The notes under the pieces: generated by a model
Seen by the model: the letters and a program-made list of their open reading frames with translations, nothing else
The model's database searches: none
Told to the model about the DNA's origin: nothing
In this document: in pieces, positions 32,148-41,250 of the stretch
Position numbering within the stretch: position 1 is the stretch's first letter
How the letters are laid out: the number at the start of each line of letters is the position of its first letter
Position numbers and translations under genes: made by a program
NCBI GenBank assembly: GCA_016205025.1
Contig: JACQJO010000078.1
Span: 1 to 42,546 of the forward strand
Source of the DNA: Elusimicrobiota bacterium
GTDB taxonomy: Bacteria; Elusimicrobiota; Elusimicrobia; JACQPE01
Reading direction: 5' to 3'
Length of the DNA stretch: 42,546 nt

Positions 32148-33335
32148 GTGAGTCTAAAAGTCATTTCTCGTGAAGCGGCCGCCGCTTTTTTTGTTAAGCG
32201 GCAATGGCTGGATCAACCCTTGAGCCTGGCCTTCACCAAAGAAAATCTAACCAGGTTTGTCCGCGATGCCGGCGGCCTGCAGTTAGATTCCATCAACATT
32301 GTTGATCGCGCGCATTATTTGACTCTCTGGAGCCGGTTTGGGCCTTACGACAAAGCTGCGTTGGACAAGATGGTTTATCAAGACAGGGCGCTTTTTGAGT
32401 ATTGGGCCCACGCGGCTTGTTTGGTGGCTCCTTCGGATTTGGAGGGATGGGGCCGCGCCATGAAGGATTTCCGGAGCCATCGCACCGGCTGGTCTAACTG
32501 GCTTAAAGCTAACAGCCGCATTTTAAACCGCGTTGAGGAGGAAATCCGCAAGCGGGGACCGCTGTCCTCCTCCGCGTTTGCGCGTCCCGATGCCATGGGC
32601 AAGGCGGGCGGGTGGTGGGACTGGAAACCGGCGCACCATGCCCTGCATTATTTATGGTTAAGCGGGCGCTTGGCTGTCCACGCGCGACGGCATTTTTAGA
32701 AAAGCTATGAGCTGGCGGAAAAAATTTACCCGAAATTCGAACCCATCGAGCGCCGGGACTTTCCGGGCTGGCACCTTAAAAAAACTATGCGCGCGTTGGG
32801 CGTGGCTCTGGAACCGGATTTGTCGCGTTATCTGACGTTCCCACGCCTTAAGCCCGGTGACCGTAAAAAGGCGTTGGCCCGGGCGCTTAAAAAGGGCGAG
32901 ATGGTGGAAACCAAAATCAAAGGCGTTTCGGGCCGGGCTTTTATTTTGGCGGAGGATTTGGCCGAGCTGGATCGCTTGAAACCGGCCCGGGGCACCACGC
33001 TAATCTGTCCCTTTGATTCCTTGATGTGGCACCGGGATCGGGTTGGGGCTCTCTTCGGATTTGACTACAGAATCGAGGTGTATACGCCGTCTTCCAAACG
33101 GACCTACGGCTACTATTCTTTGCCTATTTTTCATGACGGGCGTTTCGTGGGAAGGCTTGATCCCAAAAATCATCGCGACAAGAGCCTTCTGGAGATCCGG
33201 CGCGTTCATTTTGAAGCAAAACCCGATGCCCGGATGATCAAGGGTTTGGCCGGGGCCATCCGCTTCTTAGCCCGGTTTACCACCGCCGGTCAAATATCGG
33301 TTCCGGAGGGTGCGCTTCGGGAAGTTTTGGGGTAA
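32148..33335 (+). pseudogene. YcaQ-like winged-helix DNA glycosylase gene interrupted by an amber codon
   Basis: Two open stretches (32148-32699 and from 32700 on) lie in the same frame and together read as one protein of the YcaQ/HTH_42 family, which repairs interstrand crosslinks; the combined length of 395 codons is normal for it. The break is a single TAG (32697-32699) in RLAVHARRHF-TAG-KSYELAEKIYP, where relatives commonly continue ARRGFQKVYDLAE, so a CAG-to-TAG change would explain it. No frameshift is needed. TAG is used as an ordinary stop elsewhere here (hsdM, SDR, recombinase), so code reassignment is unlikely. It is a young pseudogene, a readthrough gene or a sequencing error. GTG start at 32148 with TAAAAT 6 nt upstream. 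Confidence 0.85.
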
Positions 33336-33376
33336 AGGCGTATGGTGAGATCACCGGTGGTTTGGGGGGAGTTTAG

Positions 33377-33385
33377 TGGTATGCT
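33377..33385 (+). promoter_or_regulatory. Extended -10 promoter of the DEAD-box gene
   Basis: TGG-TATGCT (TGn plus TATGCT), 6 nt before ATG 33392, with no clear -35 and no Shine-Dalgarno sequence. Confidence 0.35.
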
Positions 33386-33391
33386 GTTGGG

Positions 33392-34618
33392 ATGGCATTC
33401 TCTCAATTAGGCCTTCACCCTGATCTTGTCCGCGCGGTTAAGACCATGGGATTTGAACAGCCGATGCCTATACAAGAAAAAGCGATCCCGTTGGCTTTGC
33501 AGGGCGTTGATGTTTTGGGTTGCGCGCAGACCGGCAGCGGCAAAACCGCTGCTTTTGTTCTGCCCATTTTGCACCAACTGCGCAGCCAGCCGAGGCCGGG
33601 CATCAGGGTTCTGGTTCTGGTTCCCACGCGCGAGCTTGCGGCCCAGGTGATCGAGGTATTTCGCGATTTCGGTCGTTTTACCGGCGTTAAGACGGTGATG
33701 ATCATCGGCGGCGCGGGTTACCACGGCCAGCGCCAAGCCATCGCCCGCGGGGCTCAAGTGGTGGTGGCCACGCCCGGAAGACTGCTCGATCATTTAGAGC
33801 AGGGCGCTTTCCGTTTAGACAAGATCGAGCACCTGGTTTTAGATGAGGCGGACCGGATGCTGGACATGGGGTTTATGCCGAGCATCCGCGCCATCATTCA
33901 TCGCGTTTCAAAAGAACGCCAAACCATGCTTTTTTCGGCCACCCTGTCGCGCGAGATCCAGCAGGTGGCGGCCTTTGCCTTAAAAAATCCGCAGAGGGTG
34001 GACGTGGCGCCGCCCACGGCAACAGCCGAAGGCATCAGCCAGGTCGTTTATCCGGTGACCCAGGATCAGAAGGCGGATTTGTTGATCGCTATTTTAAAAG
34101 CGATCCAGATGCGCTCCGTCCTTGTTTTTTGCCGTACGCGACATGGCGCCGACCGGTTGGCCCGGCGCTTGGAGGGTTTCAGTTTTTCGGTGGGGGTTTT
34201 GCACGCCTCCAGAACGCACAGCCAACGGGTTCACACCATGGAGAGTTTCCGCCAGGGCCATACCCAGGTTCTGGTGGCCACCGACATCGCGGCGCGCGGC
34301 ATTGATGTCCGGGAGATCAGCCACGTCATCAATTTTGACGTTCCACGCCATCCCGAAGATTACGTGCACCGCGTCGGGCGCACGGCGCGGGCCTACCGGG
34401 TCGGAGACGCCATCACGCTCATGGAGCCCATGGAGCAGACTTTTTTAAGCGCCATCGAACGCTTTACCAACATTGTTTTTCCAAGGGCGGTTCTGCCCAA
34501 TTTTCCTTATAAAGTTAAGCCCCGTTTGGAGCCGCCCAAGCCGCCGTCCAACCAGCCTTCGGGCCGGTTTGGGCGCCGCCGCTATGCCAGATCCTACAGC
34601 GCTCTTTTTAAGCGCTAA
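33392..34618 (+). CDS. DEAD-box ATP-dependent RNA helicase (RhlE-like)
   Basis: RNA remodelling enzyme, probably in ribosome assembly or RNA decay. All DEAD-box motifs are visible in order: Q motif GFEQPMPIQEKAIP, Walker A AQTGSGKT (about 45-52), PTRELA, GTPGRL-equivalent ATPGRL, DEAD in VLDEADRMLDMGF, SAT (FSATL), ARGIDV and HRVGRTAR. A basic C-terminal tail (SGRFGRRRYARSYSALFKR) resembles RhlE. 408 residues, complete. Confidence 0.95.
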   Translation: MAFSQLGLHPDLVRAVKTMGFEQPMPIQEKAIPLALQGVDVLGCAQTGSGKTAAFVLPILHQLRSQPRPGIRVLVLVPTRELAAQVIEVFRDFGRFTGVKTVMIIGGAGYHGQRQAIARGAQVVVATPGRLLDHLEQGAFRLDKIEHLVLDEADRMLDMGFMPSIRAIIHRVSKERQTMLFSATLSREIQQVAAFALKNPQRVDVAPPTATAEGISQVVYPVTQDQKADLLIAILKAIQMRSVLVFCRTRHGADRLARRLEGFSFSVGVLHASRTHSQRVHTMESFRQGHTQVLVATDIAARGIDVREISHVINFDVPRHPEDYVHRVGRTARAYRVGDAITLMEPMEQTFLSAIERFTNIVFPRAVLPNFPYKVKPRLEPPKPPSNQPSGRFGRRRYARSYSALFKR

Positions 34619-34637
34619 GGGTCTGTTAACAGACCCT
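34618..34637. terminator. Hairpin after the helicase gene
   Basis: AGGGTCTG-TTAA-CAGACCCT, a perfect 8-bp stem starting at the last base of the helicase stop codon. No T-run follows on either strand, so it is either a weak terminator or an mRNA 3'-end stabiliser. Confidence 0.35.
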
Positions 34638-34669
34638 AACCCAAAACCGCGCCGGTGACCAATCTCACA

Positions 34670-34698
34670 TTGATAGCCGTTTTAGTTGCTGTTATGTT
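34670..34698 (+). promoter_or_regulatory. Candidate promoter of the PAS gene
   Basis: TTGATA (34670-34675), 17-bp spacer, TATGTT (34693-34698), followed 20 nt later by ATG 34719 with an AGGGTGAAG ribosome-binding region. Confidence 0.5.
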
Positions 34699-34718
34699 TG
34701 ATTGGTTTAGGGTGAAGT

Positions 34719-36041
34719 ATGGGTTACTTATCCGTATCGCTTAATACCTTAATAGAGAGCCAGAATTGGGTTCTTTGGGCCGGGGCGGCCGTTTTCCTGG
34801 CGGTCTGCCTGTTGATCGGCCGCCTAAGGCGCCAGATCACCTTGGCCGGCGTGTCGGCGCAGGTGGCGGCCGCGATGGATGAAATTTTTGTGGCCTGGGA
34901 CCGCGGGGGCCGCGTGCGCGTGGTGAACCCTGTTTTTTCTTCTTTGCTTAACTGGCCGGAATCTTCGGTGATCGGAAAACCATTGGCCGAATTGAGCTTC
35001 GTTTTTTCGGCCGAAATTCTGCAGCGCCTTAAAGACATGGAGTCAAAAAATCAGTTCGGCCCGGCGGGGGACGCTGTTTTTTTAACCCGTCAGAGCGGAC
35101 GCATCGACGTCAGCGCGACCTTGGCGCCATTGAAAGACAGCGGCGGGCGCCGCGTGATCGGCTCTATTTTGACGGCGCGGGATATCACGGCGACCAAAAG
35201 ATCCCAAGAAGCTTTCCAGAACGAGCGGGATTTTAAGGAAACGATTTTAAAAGCCCTGGGCGTTGCCGGGCAGGGAGCGGCCATTGTTGATAAAGACACT
35301 CTGCGTTTTGTTTACGTCAACGACACCCTCTGCCGGATTTACGGATTTTCCAAAGAGCAGCTTTTGGCCGCCCCTTCATTTTTGAATTTCGTGGCGCCGG
35401 AAGAAGTGTATTTTTTGCGCGAACGGCTGTCGCGCAAAATGCCGGAGGGCCAGTTTCCGGCTTACTACGACACCATCGTCGAGCGCAAGGACGGCAAAAA
35501 AATTACTATCGAGGTTATCCTGGAGAAATTTCCTTGGCGGGAGAAAGCCAATCTCATGGTGGCCATGATCCGGGATATCACCGAAAGGGTGGAGTTGTTA
35601 AGAGCCAGGGACGCCCGGGCTCAAGCCGCGATCGCGGAGAGCGAGGAACGCTACCGGACCCTGACCAATCATTATCCCCAGCCTGTTTTTATCGCGAGCG
35701 AAGGAAAATTTGTTTTTGTCAATGAAGCCTGCGCCCGGTTTTTTGGAGCTTCAGGGGCGCAGGATTTGATCGGCCAGGAGGTCACCGCGTTCATCGGTTT
35801 TGAGGTGAAGGATTGGACCAACGAGCGCTTAGCACAGTTCATGGCGCCCGGCAGCGGCTTGCGGTTGATGGAATTTCGGTGCCGCCGCTTAAACGACGCT
35901 CCCTGCCAAGCTGAAATTTTAGGCCTGCCCGCTCATTATGGCGGAGGCCCGGCTCTTCAGGGGATCATCAAAGAGATGAAGGACCAGGGCGGTTCTCTGC
36001 AGGAAGGCGCCCCCGGGTTCGGCTTTGAGCCTGCGGCCTGA
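34719..36041 (+). CDS. Membrane-anchored multi-PAS sensor protein lacking an output domain
   Basis: 440 residues: one N-terminal hydrophobic segment (VLWAGAAVFLAVCLLIG, about 18-34), then three PAS domains at about 45-165, 170-295 and 305-425 (with MDEIFVAWDRGG, FVYVNDTLCRIYGFS, and FVNEACARFFGAS as PAS cores), joined by short PAC-like linkers. No histidine kinase, GGDEF, EAL or methyl-accepting domain follows; the protein ends in a Gly-rich tail. It could relay signals by protein contact, or its kinase may be lost. Its own promoter suggests independent expression. Confidence 0.8.
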   Translation: MGYLSVSLNTLIESQNWVLWAGAAVFLAVCLLIGRLRRQITLAGVSAQVAAAMDEIFVAWDRGGRVRVVNPVFSSLLNWPESSVIGKPLAELSFVFSAEILQRLKDMESKNQFGPAGDAVFLTRQSGRIDVSATLAPLKDSGGRRVIGSILTARDITATKRSQEAFQNERDFKETILKALGVAGQGAAIVDKDTLRFVYVNDTLCRIYGFSKEQLLAAPSFLNFVAPEEVYFLRERLSRKMPEGQFPAYYDTIVERKDGKKITIEVILEKFPWREKANLMVAMIRDITERVELLRARDARAQAAIAESEERYRTLTNHYPQPVFIASEGKFVFVNEACARFFGASGAQDLIGQEVTAFIGFEVKDWTNERLAQFMAPGSGLRLMEFRCRRLNDAPCQAEILGLPAHYGGGPALQGIIKEMKDQGGSLQEGAPGFGFEPAA

Positions 36042-36083
36042 CACCGGGCGCCGGCCCTCAAAAGGTAAAATAAACTCATTCCG

Positions 36084-37028
36084 GTGTCCATCACAACCCT
36101 TTGCGTCCCTGACAGCAACCCTTACCGCGCCGGCCGGTTTTATTTCCACACCGGAGATTTGGCCCGTGCGCGCCCGTTGCTTTATTGGGCCGCTCTGGAA
36201 AAACCGTGGAAAATTGAGCGTTGGGCGCGTTGGCTTGTGTGCTCCACCCCATCTTTTTTTTCCGGTGTTTTCGCCGGGCGCCGCCGCCAATGGCATGAGC
36301 TTTGGCAGAAAGCCTTGACGCTTCCCGGCTTCGCGGATGCGCGCGAGAGCGCGGTCGCTGAAATGGCCGAATACCTGGGCGTCAGCCGCGAAGAGGCGTT
36401 GGCTCAATGCTCCGGCGCGTCTGGAAAGCTATCGGACTCCTGGAAGGCCAGAAATCCCCGCACCGCAGATGAAATCACCCGTTTTTATCAGGAGGAAAAC
36501 AGCTACATCGGAGATTTGGTTTTTGAACGCACCAAGCCCTTGGAATTTGCGGGACGCCACGCGGTGGAATCGTTGCTGTTCGCGCGCGAGCAGGGGTTAA
36601 AACGGGTTTTGGATTTTGGTTCCGGCGACGGCTCCTGCGGCATCTGTTACGCTTATTATGGTTTTGAGGCCGCCATGGCGGATGTAGCCGGGCATCTTTT
36701 AGATTTCATCCGGTGGCGGTTTAAAAAGCGCGGATTAACAGGCCGGTTTTACCACTTACCGCAAGACAGAATACCGGACGGCCAGTTTGATTTGGTGAGC
36801 GCGTTTGACACCTTCGAACATCTAGCCGACCCCAAAACGGCTCTGCGCGAAGTTTTCCGTATTCTAAGGCCGGGCGGATTTTTGATCGCGAACCTGCCCT
36901 TTGGACCCACCTGCGATCACCCCATGCACCTGCCGCACGATTACCGGGAGTTCATGCGTTTCGCGCGCTATCTTGGTTTTAAAATTAAACCCTTCACCCT
37001 TAAAGAGTTTTACGTTTTGGAGCGTTGA
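36084..37028 (+). CDS. Class I SAM-dependent methyltransferase
   Basis: 314 residues. The C-terminal half is a methyltransferase fold with motif I VLDFGSGDGSCG (about 173-184), the acidic AFDTFEHL post-motif and ILRPGGFLIANLP. The N-terminal ~120 residues form a separate region (ALEKPWKIERWARWL ... EEALAQCSGASGK) that looks helical and is not recognised. GTG start with TAAAAT about 12 nt upstream and no Shine-Dalgarno sequence. The acceptor is unknown; the protein may modify a glycan or small molecule. Confidence 0.85.
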   Translation: MSITTLCVPDSNPYRAGRFYFHTGDLARARPLLYWAALEKPWKIERWARWLVCSTPSFFSGVFAGRRRQWHELWQKALTLPGFADARESAVAEMAEYLGVSREEALAQCSGASGKLSDSWKARNPRTADEITRFYQEENSYIGDLVFERTKPLEFAGRHAVESLLFAREQGLKRVLDFGSGDGSCGICYAYYGFEAAMADVAGHLLDFIRWRFKKRGLTGRFYHLPQDRIPDGQFDLVSAFDTFEHLADPKTALREVFRILRPGGFLIANLPFGPTCDHPMHLPHDYREFMRFARYLGFKIKPFTLKEFYVLER

Positions 37029-37040
37029 AGCCGCGCCCGG

Positions 37041-38177
37041 TCAGCGGGTTTTCTGGATTTTTCCGGTGGACCAATCCAGATTTTCATGGGGGCCAAGCTT
37101 GCGGATCACCTGCCAGCCGCCGGAGAGATTAATGACCAAATAGCGTTCCGTTATATTTTTGTTGTTTTGGCTGTAGGCGGGCGTGGCGATGGCGCGGCGG
37201 CGCATTTCGCTGGTCTCGGCCGTGACTTTTAAATCCGTTATGTCCCCTTTGGTTTTCCGCAGATAAGCGGTCACGGCATTGACCACCGCGTCATTGGCCG
37301 TTGCACTTGCGGACGGTGGAGCTGTTTCGGGCGCTACGGGTGATTGGGCTTGGGTTTCGGCCGCGGCAGGCGGCTGTTGGGGGGCGCTCGGGGCCGGTGT
37401 CACCGGCGCTTTCGCGGCCGCTGGTTCCTTGGCAGGCTCGGTTGGCGGGAATTCTTCCTCCTCCGGCATCTTTTCTTCTTCCTGCTGCGCCGTCTCGTCG
37501 GACGCCGCCGGCGCAGCGGTCACGTTGATGTTGATATTGGGCTGGATGGGAACTCCCTGCTTGGCGAAAAACATGAGCGGTCCGGCCACCATCGCGATCA
37601 TGGACATTCCCACCGTGAAAATCACCGCGCCCCAGGCCACCGGCGGCAAAATAGCGCTTAAGATGCCGACCCAGATGGGGCAGGGAGCCACATAAACCAC
37701 GCGGGTTGAACAAACAATGTCATGCAAGGCCTGTTTTTTGGAGGTGAAGGCGGCCATGATGTAGCCCACGCCCAAGGTAATGACATTGAGATAATCCGCC
37801 GCGGCCCTGGCGAATGCTTTAAGAAAACTGACTTTGCCGCCCTGCATTTCCACCAAACGGATGCGCAGGATTTTTTTGCCGAGAGTCTGGCCGCCAATGC
37901 CGTGTAGGACGCCGAAATAAATTAAGGGAAGCAAAATGTTAACCAGCGCGGCGGGCAGCTTCAGGGATAAGGCGGCGAAAAGTCCGAGAATAATGAGGAG
38001 ATTGCCGTCAATCCATCGGGCCAAAAATCGAAGCGTAAATCCCGAAGAGCCGGCAGCCTGGGTGGGATCCGGCGGGGCAGCCTCCGAAGCAGCGGGGGCA
38101 ACAGGGGCGGTGCCAGCCGCCTCGGCGCCCTCGCCTTTTTTGAAAAGTGAACTTAATTTCTCTCTCCACCCAGCCAT
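37041..38177 (-). CDS. RDD-family membrane protein with Pro/Ala-rich linker
   Basis: 378 residues. RDD domain in the first half: LRFLARWIDGNLLIILGLFA with the Arg-Asp pair, two or three membrane segments and GQTLGKKILRIRLV. A further hydrophobic pair around 165-210 is followed by an Ala/Pro/Glu-rich linker (about 225-295) and a soluble end (VTAYLRKTKGDITDLKVTAE ... NLSGGWQVIRKLG). RDD proteins are suspected transporters or envelope proteins. The linker region generates long spurious open frames on the opposite strand. ATG 38177 with TATAAA 5 nt upstream. Confidence 0.85.
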   Translation of the reverse strand: MAGWREKLSSLFKKGEGAEAAGTAPVAPAASEAAPPDPTQAAGSSGFTLRFLARWIDGNLLIILGLFAALSLKLPAALVNILLPLIYFGVLHGIGGQTLGKKILRIRLVEMQGGKVSFLKAFARAAADYLNVITLGVGYIMAAFTSKKQALHDIVCSTRVVYVAPCPIWVGILSAILPPVAWGAVIFTVGMSMIAMVAGPLMFFAKQGVPIQPNININVTAAPAASDETAQQEEEKMPEEEEFPPTEPAKEPAAAKAPVTPAPSAPQQPPAAAETQAQSPVAPETAPPSASATANDAVVNAVTAYLRKTKGDITDLKVTAETSEMRRRAIATPAYSQNNKNITERYLVINLSGGWQVIRKLGPHENLDWSTGKIQKTR

Positions 38178-38182
38178 TTGGC

Positions 38183-38212
38183 TTTATAAACATATATCCT
38201 TAATTGGCCCAA
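38183..38212 (-). promoter_or_regulatory. Candidate promoter of the RDD gene
   Basis: Minus strand: TTGGGC (38207-38212), 18-bp spacer, TATAAA (38183-38188), only 5 nt from ATG 38177. The transcript would have virtually no leader. Confidence 0.35.
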
Positions 38213-38268
38213 CGCAAGAGCGTATTTTTCTAGAATTAAAAGGTCGCTTTTGCCAAGGGAGGGTTACC

Positions 38269-39522
38269 ATGAAGCTTGCTGCTCTTTTTTTAACAACGTC
38301 GCTTGTTGCCGCCGCTCAAAATTTATCGGCCGCCCGGGCGCTGACCGTGGCGATCAATGCCGGCGTTGAGGGCGACGGCCTGAAAGCCGCGGCCGCGCGC
38401 TATCAAAAATTAACCGGTACCGAAATTCAGATTTCGGAATTCCCCTACAACAACCTTTACTCCAAGATTTTGCTCGGGCTCTCGGGATCGCCCAGCCCCT
38501 TTGACGTGGTGATGATTGATGATCCGTGGTTTCCCAAGCTGGCCGAGCAGTATTTATTGGAGGATTTGACGCCCTATTACAAACAAAAAAAATTAGATGG
38601 GCCGGACAGTGATTTTGTACCAGCCAGCCGGGCTTTAGGCCGGTTCCCTTACGGCAAAGGCCGGCTCCACGCTCTTCCTTTCGTGGGCAACTGCAAAATG
38701 TTTTTTTATCGAAAGGACATTCTTAAGAAATATGGTTTTGACGCGCCCAAGACGTGGTTTGAAGTGGTGGACTTCTCCAAAAAGATCATGGCCAAGGAGC
38801 CGTCGCTTTATGGATACGCCATGCGCGGAGAGAAGGGAAACCCGATTGTGGTCAATTTTTTGCCGGTGCTTTGGGCGTTTGGCGGCGACTTGCTAGACCA
38901 AGACGGCAAGATCGTTTTGAACTCTGCGCAGGCGATCGAAGCGTTGAAATTTTACGTCGGACCGTTAAAAAGCGTAGCGCCCAAAGGGGTTGAAAACTTT
39001 AACGCCGATCAGGTGGCCAGCCTTCAGCTTCAGGGGCAATTGCTGATGGCGACTAATTGGCCGGCCTGGATTGCCACCTTCAATGATCCCAATCAATCCA
39101 AGGTGGTGGGCAAGATGGAATTTGGGTCTCTTCCGGGCGCTCAAAAACCGGGCCGCTCGGTGATCGGCAATTGGCTGGTGGGAGTGGCCAGGAATTCCGA
39201 TCAAAAAGCGCGCGCCTTCGAATTTATTCATTGGCTGACGGGCAAAGAGGAGCAGAGAATAAACGCCTTGGAAACCGGCAACCCTCCCACCAGGGTTTCG
39301 GTGTATAACGACAAGGAGCTCCTTCGGAAAAACCCGCATTATCCGGCGCAACTCAAAGCCCTTTCAAGCTCCAAGCCCAGGCCGCGCACCCCGCGCTGGA
39401 TGGAGATCGAAAACGTGCTGGGCATCCATCTCTCCCAAGCCTTGATCGGCCAGGTGACTCCCGAGCAAGCCCTGGGCGCGGCCGAGGTCGCGATCAGCCA
39501 AATTCTGACCCGAGGACGATAG
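38269..39522 (+). CDS. Extracellular solute-binding protein of a sugar ABC transporter
   Basis: 417 residues from ATG 38269, preceded by AAGGGAGGG; the frame is open upstream but that part overlaps the divergent RDD gene. A signal peptide is visible (MKLAALFLTTSLVAAAQNLS, cleavage near AAA/ARA). Family-1 solute-binding features: VAINAGVEGDGLKAAAARYQ, FDVVMIDDPWFPKL, and a C-terminal SKPRPRTPRWMEIENVLG typical of maltose/glycerol-phosphate binding proteins. It captures a carbohydrate for the permeases that follow. Ligand unknown. Confidence 0.93.
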   Translation: MKLAALFLTTSLVAAAQNLSAARALTVAINAGVEGDGLKAAAARYQKLTGTEIQISEFPYNNLYSKILLGLSGSPSPFDVVMIDDPWFPKLAEQYLLEDLTPYYKQKKLDGPDSDFVPASRALGRFPYGKGRLHALPFVGNCKMFFYRKDILKKYGFDAPKTWFEVVDFSKKIMAKEPSLYGYAMRGEKGNPIVVNFLPVLWAFGGDLLDQDGKIVLNSAQAIEALKFYVGPLKSVAPKGVENFNADQVASLQLQGQLLMATNWPAWIATFNDPNQSKVVGKMEFGSLPGAQKPGRSVIGNWLVGVARNSDQKARAFEFIHWLTGKEEQRINALETGNPPTRVSVYNDKELLRKNPHYPAQLKALSSSKPRPRTPRWMEIENVLGIHLSQALIGQVTPEQALGAAEVAISQILTRGR

Positions 39523-39551
39523 CCCTGCGCGACAGCCGGCTTAAGTATTTT

Positions 39552-40427
39552 TTGCTGGTCCCAAGCCTGGCGGGATTATTCGTTGTTTCGGTTTACCCGA
39601 CCCTGTTCTTACTGCGCTCCTGTTTCTACCAAATGGATTTGACCGGGCTGGAAGGTTCGTTTGTGGGTTTAGATCATTTCCGGCGCATCGCTTCCGATGC
39701 CTTGCTGTGGAAAGCGTTGGCCAATACCGCGGTTATCACCGCGATCGCGGTTTCTTTGGAACTTGTATTGGGGCTGGGCGCGGCTCTGGCGGTTCATGGT
39801 TCAACAGGCTCACCACGGGCGTCGCTTGGCAAAACTATGTTCAGGAATATTTTGATTATGCCCATGGTACTGCCGCCCATCGCGGTGGCGATTGTTTGGC
39901 GGTTGATGTATGACACCAACTACGGCGTGATTAACGGTTTTTTGAGCTATTTCGGCTTGGGTCCGGTGCCCTGGTTGTCTGATCCGGCGTTGGCGGTGGT
40001 TTCCCTGATTTTGACCGACGCCTGGCAATGGACGCCTTTCATGTTTTTGGTTCTGTTGGCTGGTTTGACCGCCCTGCCAGAGGAGCCTTATGAAGCCGCG
40101 ATGATTGACGGGGCGTCGGCCTGGCAGCAGTTTCGCGACCTTACGCTGCCCCTGCTTCGCCCGGTTATTTTGGTGGCGGTTTTAATACGGATGATGGACT
40201 GCTTGCGGCTTTTTGACACGGTTTACGTGTTGACCCGCGGTGGTCCCGGCAACGCGACTGAAACCATCAGCTATTTTATTTACCGCACCGCTTACGAAAA
40301 TTTTGATTTAGGCTACGCCGCCGCGGTCAGTTTTTTGACGCTGTTTTTAACGCTGTTTCTGTCGAAACTGTTTTTAATGATTTTGGGGATAAAGGAGCGG
40401 CGTGAACCCGAAGACGTCCGGCCGTAG
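39552..40427 (+). CDS. Sugar ABC transporter permease, MalF type
   Basis: 291 residues with about six membrane helices and the EAA loop (EEPYEAAMIDGASAWQQFRD) that contacts the ATPase. TTG start at 39552 is assigned, but the upstream codons LRDSRLKYF in the same frame look like the usual charged N-terminus, so the true start is probably a non-ATG codon close to the binding-protein stop. Next permease overlaps by 26 bp. Confidence 0.93.
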   Translation: MLVPSLAGLFVVSVYPTLFLLRSCFYQMDLTGLEGSFVGLDHFRRIASDALLWKALANTAVITAIAVSLELVLGLGAALAVHGSTGSPRASLGKTMFRNILIMPMVLPPIAVAIVWRLMYDTNYGVINGFLSYFGLGPVPWLSDPALAVVSLILTDAWQWTPFMFLVLLAGLTALPEEPYEAAMIDGASAWQQFRDLTLPLLRPVILVAVLIRMMDCLRLFDTVYVLTRGGPGNATETISYFIYRTAYENFDLGYAAAVSFLTLFLTLFLSKLFLMILGIKERREPEDVRP

Positions 40428-41250
40428 TTTTATCTGGCGCGCGGCGTCCTTGGCCCTGCTGGCCGCGGCCATTCTGGCGGTCTGTTTTCCGCTCTATTGG
40501 CTGTTGATCACCTCGGTTAAGTTCCGCGCCGATCAAATGACGTTTCCGCCGGTTTGGATTCCGGCGCGCTGGACGCTGGGGAGTTTTCACGAGGCGTTCG
40601 TGGTCAAAGGGTTTGGGGCTTATTTTGTGAACAGCCTTGTTTATGCCGGTTGCTCCACGTTTTTAAGCGTGGCGCTGGGTTCCTTGGCCGGATATAGCCT
40701 GGCCCGGTTTAAATTTCCGGGCCAGTTGGAACCCAAAATCAGTTTTTGGATTTTGTCCACTCGCATGTTTCCTCCGGTGGTGAGCCTGATTCCTCTTTAT
40801 TTTTTAATTCGCAAGATCAATCTCTTGGATACCCCGGCCGCCTTAATTGCGCTCTACGCGGTTTTTAATCTTCCTTTTGTGGTCTGGATGACCCGGAGTT
40901 TTTTTAAGGAAATCCCGGTTGATTTGGAAGAGGCGGCCATGGTTGACGGCCTGACGCGTTTTCAGGCGTTTGGGCGGGTGACCCTGCGCTTGGCCGCGCC
41001 TGGCCTGGCCGCCACCGCCATTTTGTGCTTTATCGCTTCCTTTAACGAATTTATTTTCGCGTTAACACTCACCACCTTAAAAGCGGTGACGCTTCCGGTG
41101 GGAATCGCCGGTTTTGTCACTCAATACAAGGTGATGTGGGGGGAGATGGCGGCGGCCGGTCTGGTGGCGGCTGTTCCGGTTGTTGTTTTTTCCTTGCTGG
41201 CCGGGCGCCACATGGTCAAAGGGCTGACTATGGGCGCGGTGAAGGGATAA
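40402..41250 (+). CDS. Sugar ABC transporter permease, MalG type
   Basis: 282 residues, six membrane helices, with FPLYWLLITSVK near the N-terminus and the EAA motif (DLEEAAMVDGLTRFQAFGRV). Pairs with the MalF-type subunit as the heterodimeric channel. GTG start inside the previous gene; stop overlaps the next ATG (TAATG). Confidence 0.93.
   Translation: MNPKTSGRSFIWRAASLALLAAAILAVCFPLYWLLITSVKFRADQMTFPPVWIPARWTLGSFHEAFVVKGFGAYFVNSLVYAGCSTFLSVALGSLAGYSLARFKFPGQLEPKISFWILSTRMFPPVVSLIPLYFLIRKINLLDTPAALIALYAVFNLPFVVWMTRSFFKEIPVDLEEAAMVDGLTRFQAFGRVTLRLAAPGLAATAILCFIASFNEFIFALTLTTLKAVTLPVGIAGFVTQYKVMWGEMAAAGLVAAVPVVVFSLLAGRHMVKGLTMGAVKG

Noticed and set aside
32148..33335. Reassignment of TAG as a sense codon
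   Set aside because: hsdM, the SDR gene and the serine recombinase end normally in TAG, so one internal TAG is better explained by mutation or error.
37279..37695. Several long plus-strand open frames of Ala/Gly composition
   Set aside because: They are antisense to the Ala/Pro-rich linker of the RDD protein, a typical source of false open frames in GC-rich DNA.
37936..38268. N-terminal extension of the solute-binding protein
   Set aside because: It is antisense to the RDD gene; the signal peptide and ribosome site place the start at 38269.
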